A stretch of DNA of 64,000 nt from Stentor roeselii. Lineage: Eukaryota; Ciliophora; Heterotrichea; Heterotrichida; Stentoridae. Below, piece after piece: positions 57,326 to 64,000 of this stretch. The position numbers were made by a program, and so were the translations under genes. Positions within the stretch are counted from its first letter, which is position 1; each line of letters starts with the position of its first letter. The notes below the pieces were generated by a model. That model was not told the DNA's origin, did no database searches, and saw only the letters and a program-made list of their open reading frames with translations. The stretch lies in contig RSEH01000054.1 in NCBI GenBank assembly GCA_006503475.1, positions 62,001-126,000 on the forward strand, given 5' to 3'.

Positions 57326-58366
57326 CTACTTAGATTTGAGATTCATGTACTCATCATACAATCCAGAGTACTCTGTCTTGATATTCAAATCATATTCCCA
57401 GTACCACTTCGGCAAGCTGTGCTTGATCATCTCTTCTCCTTCCTGCCAAGTGATGTCATTCGGGGTGTCTTTAACTCTGTCAATCATTTCTTCTATTGTG
57501 AAAAATCTTTTTTCATCTAGTTTGTACTTCCATTTATGGTCTGGGTGTCGATTAAACATGTTTTCTAGATGAACTAATGATTCATTTAAATCAACTCCTG
57601 CGCAATTTTTTATCTCCTCAAGGTTCAGCTCGTGAATCGTCCTGTAAAACACTTCCCAGACGTCGATGTCGCCGAATTTCTTCTTTTTTACGATTTCATT
57701 GATTTTTTCCCAGATCCATGGCTCGAAGTACTCGGCTTTTGATAGTAAATTTATAAACTTCAGTAAATAACTCTCGATGTGAATAAATCGGAATTTGTTG
57801 AATCTTTTTCTTAGTATTGGCATCAGATGCTCATGCATGTAGTTCATTGCGTCGAACTTGTCACCTGGGCTTAGACAGCAGGCTTCTATTAGTTGGAATA
57901 ACTCGAATGGCGCAATTGTTGGAAGTGCTTTTGAGTTGTACTCTTTAATCACTGATTCTAAAACATTTAATCTGCCCTTTCCTAACTTAATCAATCCATA
58001 CAGGCATCCAAACAACATTCGATTTGTCATTTCTGAAAACTTTACAACAATATGAAAATCGATTTCCTTCCAAAGATTTTCATCCTGAAGATTATCCAAG
58101 GCAGCTTGATATGCCATATAAGAAGTAGTTCCAGAGGAAACATCTAAAGTAGGATTGAGTTGAAGATGATTAAAAATAGTTTCAACAGGGTTCTGCTCCC
58201 CATGCACACAGTCAATAAAACCTTGGAAATTTCTCCTATCAATAGGATCAGTGATATAACTAATCTCATTGATTTTCGCCCTTTTTGACAAAAAATGCTT
58301 TTTGTAAATCCTTTCATAGCCAGGATGTCCAGGGTACCAGTACCTTCGAAATATCTTGGCAAACAT
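57326..58366 (-). CDS. Candidate mitochondrial helical-repeat protein, 346 aa
   Basis: The N-terminus MFAKIFRRYWYPGHPGYERI is basic and aromatic and could be a presequence. The body is helical throughout (LFGCLYGLIKLGKGRLNVLE; YLLKFINLLSKAEYFEPWI), recalling FASTK/PPR-like or mitoribosome-associated helical proteins. It lacks a RAP domain, which the adjacent upstream gene has. Its ATG is only 5 nt after that gene's stop, suggesting joint expression. Family not recognised. Confidence 0.65.
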   Translation of the reverse strand: MFAKIFRRYWYPGHPGYERIYKKHFLSKRAKINEISYITDPIDRRNFQGFIDCVHGEQNPVETIFNHLQLNPTLDVSSGTTSYMAYQAALDNLQDENLWKEIDFHIVVKFSEMTNRMLFGCLYGLIKLGKGRLNVLESVIKEYNSKALPTIAPFELFQLIEACCLSPGDKFDAMNYMHEHLMPILRKRFNKFRFIHIESYLLKFINLLSKAEYFEPWIWEKINEIVKKKKFGDIDVWEVFYRTIHELNLEEIKNCAGVDLNESLVHLENMFNRHPDHKWKYKLDEKRFFTIEEMIDRVKDTPNDITWQEGEEMIKHSLPKWYWEYDLNIKTEYSGLYDEYMNLKSK

Positions 58367-58371
58367 TTTTA

Positions 58372-59490
58372 TTACTTAAGTAAAGACTGGATAAAAACCT
58401 TCCGATCTTCACTTGATTCAGGCCAGTCGAAGTACGCGATAGATTTAACTGAAAATCCTAAAAACTTGAGAAATTCTCTTTTTTTTATAGTCCTTCCTAG
58501 TTCTTTTCTCATTGGGTGGAGGTAGTGAAAAGGACCTTGAATCTCAATCACTTTATTTTCTGGAAGAAGAAGGTCGACTAATGTGCTGAAATCGGTTGGA
58601 AGAAGACATTGCTCGGATTTAAAAGAAATGTTCATTGACTTGAGGACATCTTCCACACTTGAATGTAATTTTGTCATTTCTCGAAGGGATGAAGGGGAAA
58701 TTTCTTTTTTTTCATATAAAGTGAGAGTTTTATTGGCAACTGAAATATTTTTAAAGAACTTTAAGTAGTTTTTCACAGTAATAGCTTCTTTTTTGATGTT
58801 GTCATCGACTTTCGAAAAATTAAAACTTTCAAAGTCGTTGATAAGGTTTTTTGGAATCAAGTAATTGTCGATCATTGTCAAGGAATGCATGATTGAAATA
58901 AAGTTTTCATATGAAAAGTGAAAAAATCTGCAAGTTTCTAGCTTTTCCTGAAGAAGACTCCAAAGACTTTCATCGAGTTCTTGAGTATTCGAAAACCATT
59001 TCAAAAGTTGTGCCATCAGCTCTTGATTCAATCTTCCACAGGGAAGATTAGACGAGAGTATTGCAAAAGTAATGAAATCGAGAATTGACTTACTGTGAAA
59101 TCTTGCTTGTTCCATACTTTTTAAAAGGAAGATCATCTGAGTTATCGTCATTTCAAATGGATGAAGACTGTCCATAAGTGACTCGATAGGTTTTATCACT
59201 TGAATCACGGAAGCGTAGTCGATAATTGAAAAGTACCTCAAAATTTTAGATAAATTTTCTAAGTCTTTGATTCCTCCCTGATTTGATTTTGAAAGCAAAT
59301 AAGAGACTATCTCAGGGTCTGTAAATTTCCATTTCGAGTAAGCTTGGGTCAGTTGAGAGGCGATTTCTTCGTATTTTATTCTTCGTGTTTTCAGGGTCTC
59401 TATGGTTTTAATAAAGTCTGCTTTTGAGTTCAGTACCAGAGAAGATTCTAAAGAACGTTTCAAGCTGGATAACAAAAAAGTGCCAGCCAT
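58372..59490 (-). CDS. RAP-domain protein, probably mitochondrial RNA-related, 372 aa
   Basis: Residues ~20-290 are helical repeats (ILRYFSIIDYASVIQVIKPI; MTITQMIFLLKSMEQARF). The C-terminal ~70 residues form a RAP domain: VDLLLPENKVIEIQGPFHYL, then LGRTIKKREFLKFLGFSVKSI and a YFDWPESS end, matching the endonuclease-like IEVDGPxHF...LGxTxLKxRxLxxxGW pattern. RAP proteins (FASTK, OPR) process or stabilise organellar RNA. The usual Asp in VDGP is Gln here (IQGP). MAGTFLLSSLKRSLESS is a plausible presequence. Confidence 0.82.
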   Translation of the reverse strand: MAGTFLLSSLKRSLESSLVLNSKADFIKTIETLKTRRIKYEEIASQLTQAYSKWKFTDPEIVSYLLSKSNQGGIKDLENLSKILRYFSIIDYASVIQVIKPIESLMDSLHPFEMTITQMIFLLKSMEQARFHSKSILDFITFAILSSNLPCGRLNQELMAQLLKWFSNTQELDESLWSLLQEKLETCRFFHFSYENFISIMHSLTMIDNYLIPKNLINDFESFNFSKVDDNIKKEAITVKNYLKFFKNISVANKTLTLYEKKEISPSSLREMTKLHSSVEDVLKSMNISFKSEQCLLPTDFSTLVDLLLPENKVIEIQGPFHYLHPMRKELGRTIKKREFLKFLGFSVKSIAYFDWPESSEDRKVFIQSLLK

Positions 59491-59584
59491 TTAGTTAACT
59501 CTAATTTTATATCTAAAACTCTTCATAAATCCAGGATCCTAGTTAAATTTAAAATTATCTAAAATCATGAAAATTAACTCCACC

Positions 59585-60598
59585 TCAAAAAATCAAGCAA
59601 TTATTACAAGCAGCTTCACCTTTAATAACCTTTTTCTTAACTTTTTTCCCTTCTAAACCTTCAGAAACTTTTCCATCATGACCAATTTTCCCTTGAGTTT
59701 CATTTTTCATTTCATTTCTAAATTCCCGTGAATCTTTTCTTTCTTCTTTTCGACTTCCAAGTCGAGTATCAAGATTACTTTTCCCAGTAGACCAGGTAGA
59801 CCCAGTTGAAAAATCGACAATAAACTCATCTTTAGTGACACTAAAATTCGCATTACAAATAGTGCAAAGTTCTAAGCACTTCTCACACAATGCATGTCCT
59901 CGACTACAAGTGCCGATAACGACAAACACAAAGCAAGCCATGCATCGATTTCTTGGAGTTGAGTAAGTCAAGCAAAGCCTGCAACCTTCTTCGAAGCAAG
60001 AACTACAAACATCATGTTGATCTTCAGGACATCTGGAAAGTGTTTCAAAAGCATGACAATAATCACAATATTTTATAGAATTTGAATATAAAGACTCAGG
60101 CCGCTCTATCATAAGACAAAGCGGGCAGCTTCCTTTAAAACAATCGTCACAAAGACTGTGACCGCAATTTTTTTTATCGATTTCAGTAAAAGCCTGGCAA
60201 TAACAACATGATTCAATTTGAGAAGTTTCAATATTACAGATCGGGCAGTTGTTTTGAACTGAAAAACAATCATTGCAGATTTTATGACAGGAAGAAATTA
60301 AATTTTCTGATGGTTTCGTGCAGTAGTCGCAAAGTTTTAATTGGATTTGAAAGGAAATGGTTTGTGAGGAACTAAAAGTGGAATGTGTTAAGTTGTTTGA
60401 AACTTGTTTTCCTTTGAAGGTCTCGCTTTTTTCACTGAGTACTGAAAAAATCACGGGAACGGTACTTTTGCAATGGATGCAGTAGACGAATTCTTTTAGG
60501 TCTAAGTGGTCTGGACAAACACCGTGGATTTTTATAAAGTTTACTTTGAACTGTTGTTCTGATGAGCAAGTGATGCAGAGAGTCCTGCAGTTTGACAT
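59585..60598 (-). CDS. Cys-rich tandem zinc-binding protein with C-terminal CaaX-type end, 337 aa
   Basis: From ~10 to ~265 the protein contains a long series of CxxC pairs (CDYCTKP, CNDCF, CPICN, CCYCQAF, CGHSLCDDCF, CPLCL, CDYCHAF, CSSCFEEGCRLC, CMACF, CEKCLELCTIC). These read as several degenerate RING/B-box-like units in tandem. A charged tail leads to EAACNNCLIF before TGA. CLIF fits a CaaX box with Phe as the last residue, which favours geranylgeranylation, with an extra Cys nearby. This predicts a membrane-bound scaffold or ligase. The claim depends on TGA being a stop. Confidence 0.75.
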   Translation of the reverse strand: MSNCRTLCITCSSEQQFKVNFIKIHGVCPDHLDLKEFVYCIHCKSTVPVIFSVLSEKSETFKGKQVSNNLTHSTFSSSQTISFQIQLKLCDYCTKPSENLISSCHKICNDCFSVQNNCPICNIETSQIESCCYCQAFTEIDKKNCGHSLCDDCFKGSCPLCLMIERPESLYSNSIKYCDYCHAFETLSRCPEDQHDVCSSCFEEGCRLCLTYSTPRNRCMACFVFVVIGTCSRGHALCEKCLELCTICNANFSVTKDEFIVDFSTGSTWSTGKSNLDTRLGSRKEERKDSREFRNEMKNETQGKIGHDGKVSEGLEGKKVKKKVIKGEAACNNCLIF

Positions 60599-60747
60599 TT
60601 ATAATATTCTTCAACTTTATAAGAGAAAGTATTTCCCTTCAATGAAATTTCAAAATTCTAAGATTTTTCTAATATTTATTTAAAACTGTTGAAAAATTTT
60701 CTTCCTTTTTCGAATTTAGATCTAATCCACCTTCGAACCAATAAAAA

Positions 60748-62460
60748 ATGAATAAATACAGCGATTTTTCTATAAGACAAAACCTGTTAAACACCTCGAA
60801 ACTTGCTAAAAGCTTGAGTCCGGAGATATGTGAGTCTCAAAATCGGTTACCGCAACTAAAGCTCGTGCCTCGAACACATGCATCAGCATCTCCAGAGCCT
60901 TCAAATTCAGTTTATTTTTTGACACCTGATTACTTTCCAGGTCATTCTCCGATCTACCAAAGTCACTTTTCATCTTCCAAAGCCTTAGACCCTGAAAGTT
61001 ATAAACCCTGTCAAAAGACCTTAAAACTTCCTAACCTTGACTCAAAAAACTACAAAAAAAGCGACTTTAGTTTAATTTTAGATCAAATCGAAAGTGTTGT
61101 AAGTCCAAAGGTGAAGTTTCAGACATTTCTTCTAAGAGAAGACGACCCGATCACAGAAGCGATTTCTCCAAAGCACCCGGTTTACTTTAAAATTTACACG
61201 AAAAGTAAAAAAACTCCTCTTTCAGTTACAGTGAAAGAATACGGAGCGAAAGTCGTGATTTATTTGTCTTTTTCTGACTCACAGCCAAAGTCGTCTTCTT
61301 ATGATCGTGTTTACTTTAAAAGTTACTTCGAGGTCAGTGACCAGGCCTTTGAGTTTAAAAGTGAAGTGGTTTATCTCGGAGTCTATGCTGAAAAAGACTC
61401 AAGGTTTAAAATTCAGGCAAACTTCGGAAAGATCAAGTCATTGAAACAACTTCGCACTGCACGGAATGAAGAGGCTTTAAGTGATAATTATGAAGAATTT
61501 TACTCACATCGGTCACTTAAAGAAAAAAATAGCTTGAAAGATTTTGTTAAGGCAAATAAAGATGTTAATTACCAACTCGGTGTTTCTAAACTTAGAGACT
61601 TTCAGTTAGAACATGAAAAATGGCAAAAAAAAAGAGCGGAAATCGTGAAACGTAAAAAGTCCTTCGAAAAAGCAAAGAAAGTTAAAGCTATTCAAAGTTT
61701 AAATCGACAGGCACGAAGACTTGAACTAGAAGAAAAGTTAAAAAATGACTTGGAAGTCAAGACTTCATTAAAAAAATCCCAAAAACATCTGATTATCCTG
61801 ATATTCCTTATCAAGTCCTTAAACGTGATGAATCAAATGATTACCATCAAACGTCGGAACACTTTCAGAAGAATTTCTACAAACATAAAAGCAACCCTTC
61901 TACAAAAATACATAAAAAAAAACCTTCTAAAGCCAAACAACCAGCTTTCAAAACATCTTGCCTCTTCATCATTGCTCCTCTTCAGAAACTCTTGCAAACC
62001 TCTTCTTCTTCAAAGTTCCAGTCAAATATTAATAAAGTTCATCACTCAAAAGGCCAAAGCCAACTTATTAGTCCATCAAGTCGGGAACTTCGGTTTCAAA
62101 ATCTTGAAAATTCAAAGAAACTATCGTCGACATTTAATACTAAAACGAATTAAACTCAAAAGACTGAATGATTTATGGAAAAAATGCATTGAAAAGTTAG
62201 TCGCTGGCAGTTCTGACTCGAAATCAAAGAAAAATCGTTCGATGAAGTACAAGGCGATTCCGACAACTGCGAAAAATCGTGTTTTGGGTGATTATTATCA
62301 GAGTTGTTGGCTGGTTTTCAAGATGCAGCTTCGTGATTTCCTGCAGAACAAGAAGAAAGTAGTTCAAGGGAAAGACCTGCTGATGCCAAGTTTTAACTAC
62401 ATGCCAAGTGAAGTGAAAATGAAGGAAATGATTCAGCATATGTTGAAAAAGAAGAGTTAA
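60748..62460 (+). CDS. IQ-motif, Lys-rich coiled-coil protein, 570 aa
   Basis: Residues ~115-235 are beta-rich (VYFKIYTKSKKTPLSVTVKE; VVYLGVYAEKDSRFKIQANF), C2- or PPC-like. A charged helix (~270-345; KWQKKRAEIVKRKKSFEKAK) and a basic helical region follow with an IQ-type calmodulin-binding site at ILKIQRNYRRHLILKRIKLK. The C-terminus is basic and helical. Likely a cytoskeletal calmodulin target; this architecture is common in ciliate proteins, but no named family is recognised. Stop TAA is 5 nt before the next ATG. Confidence 0.72.
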   Translation: MNKYSDFSIRQNLLNTSKLAKSLSPEICESQNRLPQLKLVPRTHASASPEPSNSVYFLTPDYFPGHSPIYQSHFSSSKALDPESYKPCQKTLKLPNLDSKNYKKSDFSLILDQIESVVSPKVKFQTFLLREDDPITEAISPKHPVYFKIYTKSKKTPLSVTVKEYGAKVVIYLSFSDSQPKSSSYDRVYFKSYFEVSDQAFEFKSEVVYLGVYAEKDSRFKIQANFGKIKSLKQLRTARNEEALSDNYEEFYSHRSLKEKNSLKDFVKANKDVNYQLGVSKLRDFQLEHEKWQKKRAEIVKRKKSFEKAKKVKAIQSLNRQARRLELEEKLKNDLEVKTSLKKSQKHLIILIFLIKSLNVMNQMITIKRRNTFRRISTNIKATLLQKYIKKNLLKPNNQLSKHLASSSLLLFRNSCKPLLLQSSSQILIKFITQKAKANLLVHQVGNFGFKILKIQRNYRRHLILKRIKLKRLNDLWKKCIEKLVAGSSDSKSKKNRSMKYKAIPTTAKNRVLGDYYQSCWLVFKMQLRDFLQNKKKVVQGKDLLMPSFNYMPSEVKMKEMIQHMLKKKS

Positions 62461-62465
62461 TAATA

Positions 62466-63899
62466 ATGTCTGTTTATAATTGTAATTGCGGCGCTGAAGC
62501 TGGTTTCTTTTGTGCTGAGGATCAGGTGCATCTTTGCCTTTCTCATAAAATTCAGCACCCTGGACACAGCCTGTACTTTAACCAGTCTTTCATCAAGGCA
62601 AAAGACAAAAATAGCCTCATCAATGAACTGAAAACACTTCAAAAGACCTGCCAAGCAAGTGCTGATCAATTACAAAACCTTGTAGAAAAAGTTTACAATG
62701 AAATCAACCAGGTCTTTCAAAAAGAACACGAAAAAATCATGAACTCACTTTCATCATTACAGAACATTCTTGATATACTCCAAAGTCAAGAACAATTTCC
62801 AGTAGCTTTAAACATTTTTTCGAAAATAATGAATAACCCTAAACTTCTGATTGAAAGTTTGAAGCACAGAGCGAATTTGTTTATAAATGAAAAGATTTTA
62901 AAGAAAATACAAAATGTTGTGAAATTTTATTCAAATGTAGAAGATCTTATTTATGAGTCTCTTGAATTTGACCCTCCTTCGGATCAGTTAAAGGAAGAAA
63001 TGGAAGCAAAGTACAAAGTTGTAAAAAATGCGAATTCTTTTCGACTTCCTAGTGAAGATGGACTACTTGGTGAATGGATTAATTCTTTGTCAGTGATGAG
63101 AAATGTTGATAACTTCAGAGCGCTTACTATTGGTGGAGAGGAAATCGATGATGAATCAATTGACGGGTATTCTTTGTTACCTGCTGTTTTTTTTATTAGA
63201 GAACTCGCTTTAGTTAAATTTGAAACTCATCAACTTGAACTTATTTCAAAACGTGTTTTATCAAAATGTAAACATTTAAACAAAGTGATGTTCCTTGAAT
63301 GCGACATTCAAGAACTTACAATAAAAGCAATCAAGGAAGCCTTGAACCAAACTCATGATTTAAAAGAAATGATTTTCAACAAATGTGAAAATGGAGACAT
63401 TTTATGTTCAATCCCTGAATCCCTTAACTTGAAGTACTTAACAACCCTCGCTTTTTCAGCAGCGATGATATCAGACGAAGGACTAGAAAAAATATCTCTG
63501 CTATTCCCAAGAATGCCTTCTTTAAAATACCTTTTTCTAGACTCCAACAGTTTTGGATTACAAGGATCAGTATACCTTATAATTTACTTACCTTTTCTCC
63601 AAGAATTAATAGAAATCAACTTAAGCAACAATAAAATCGGCGGGTGTCTTGGAGGAATCTGGAAAAGTTTATCAAAAATCAAAGGCATCAAAACAATGAA
63701 CTTCAGCTCAACCGGCGCAGAAGAAAGTCAACTCGAGCTGATCCAAGCAAGTCTTTCAAGTTTCCAGTACTTGGAAAGTGTTTACCTTGACATGAGCATT
63801 CAAGAAAATTTTTTAAGAATGATGAGAAGTACCTTGCCGAGTTACACTCATATTTATAGAGAAAATCCTGATAACCATGTCAGTTTTGAGTTTAAGTAA
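62466..63899 (+). CDS. B-box-like zinc finger plus leucine-rich-repeat protein, 477 aa
   Basis: The N-terminus (CNCGAEAGFFCAEDQVHLCL, then H-x3-HPGH) is a B-box-type zinc finger. A coiled coil follows (~50-180; LIESLKHRANLFINEKI). The C-terminal half holds leucine-rich repeats: LNKVMFLECDIQELTIKAIK, LKYLFLDSNSFGLQG, EINLSNNKIGGCLGGIWKSL and TMNFSSTGAEESQL, of the RNI/NOD type. It probably acts as a protein-interaction scaffold. The 5-nt gap from the IQ-protein gene suggests coupled expression. Confidence 0.78.
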   Translation: MSVYNCNCGAEAGFFCAEDQVHLCLSHKIQHPGHSLYFNQSFIKAKDKNSLINELKTLQKTCQASADQLQNLVEKVYNEINQVFQKEHEKIMNSLSSLQNILDILQSQEQFPVALNIFSKIMNNPKLLIESLKHRANLFINEKILKKIQNVVKFYSNVEDLIYESLEFDPPSDQLKEEMEAKYKVVKNANSFRLPSEDGLLGEWINSLSVMRNVDNFRALTIGGEEIDDESIDGYSLLPAVFFIRELALVKFETHQLELISKRVLSKCKHLNKVMFLECDIQELTIKAIKEALNQTHDLKEMIFNKCENGDILCSIPESLNLKYLTTLAFSAAMISDEGLEKISLLFPRMPSLKYLFLDSNSFGLQGSVYLIIYLPFLQELIEINLSNNKIGGCLGGIWKSLSKIKGIKTMNFSSTGAEESQLELIQASLSSFQYLESVYLDMSIQENFLRMMRSTLPSYTHIYRENPDNHVSFEFK

Positions 63900-64000
63900 T
63901 TAGGTTAATGATAGAAGAAGAGACTTTAAACCTGTTAAGTTGAATTCAGAAGGTATTCCGTCACTTTTACCGAAAAGGGATAAAACTGAATCTTGTGTTG

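Noticed and set aside
62461-62465. Read-through fusion of the IQ protein and B-box/LRR protein
   Set aside because: Two different stops and a frame change would be needed and the B-box gene has its own good ATG; separate genes are simpler.
63904-64000. Open coding-like frame at the right edge (DFKPVKLNSEGIPSLLPKR)
   Set aside because: No ATG and no tiny intron connecting it to one was found, and it is cut by the window edge; too little to call a gene.
1-64000. CRISPR arrays, insertion sequences, retroelements or other virus-like elements, rRNA and tRNA genes
   Set aside because: None were recognised: no spaced repeats, transposase, reverse transcriptase or capsid-like proteins, terminal repeats or cloverleaf-like sequences were seen by eye.

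Overview
The window looks like macronuclear DNA of a heterotrich ciliate, most probably Stentor. It is AT-rich and packed with eukaryotic genes (XMAP215, calmodulin, HECT ligase, DYRK kinase, PKA regulatory subunit). Most genes are single open frames separated by tens to a few hundred bases. The genes that are interrupted are split by introns of only 15-17 nt (seven found). Long frames use TGG for Trp and never TGA, while at least five genes appear to end in TGA. That fits the standard code of Stentor and argues against Blepharisma, where UGA is read as Trp.

Layout. 1-3.6 kb: 3' part of an XMAP215/ch-TOG microtubule polymerase. 3.6-5.0 kb: gene-poor stretch with a 41-bp tandem repeat and the decayed 3' end of an anoctamin (TMEM16) gene. 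5-9.5 kb: small genes (YCII protein, single-bromodomain BET protein, divergent calmodulin, several unknowns). 9.5-10.8 kb: the longest desert. 10.8-26 kb: a giant ubiquitin protease of about 2,749 aa, a lipid-anchored C2-like protein and a TRIP12-like HECT ligase. 26-36 kb: PHO80-like cyclin, Tat-SF1/Cus2 splicing factor with three tiny introns, ABHD17-like hydrolase, DYRK kinase, unknowns and a kelch protein. 36-46 kb: cAMP-receptor-like GPCR divergent from a vacuolar sorting receptor, FYVE-like coiled coil, mitochondrial candidate, SLC44 choline transporter and a NOL9/GRC3-like protein without a Walker A motif. 46-49 kb: a cluster of canonical calmodulin and three divergent relatives. 49-57 kb: acid phosphatase, RecQ4-like helicase, CCCH protein, PKA regulatory subunit and a MYND-Aurora-like kinase. 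57-60.6 kb: candidate mitochondrial genes including a 48-aa membrane protein and a RAP protein, then a Cys-rich protein with a possible CaaX end. 60.7-63.9 kb: an IQ-motif protein and a B-box/LRR protein only 5 nt apart.

Themes. Calcium and cAMP signalling recur (five calmodulin-type genes, an IQ protein, PKA-R, a GPCR, DYRK), as does ubiquitin turnover (giant USP plus HECT). Compaction is extreme: two divergent start codons lie 6 nt apart, and two tandem gene pairs have 5-nt gaps. No rRNA, tRNA, CRISPR array, insertion sequence or virus-like element was recognised. All identifications come from reading motifs by eye; no database search was run.
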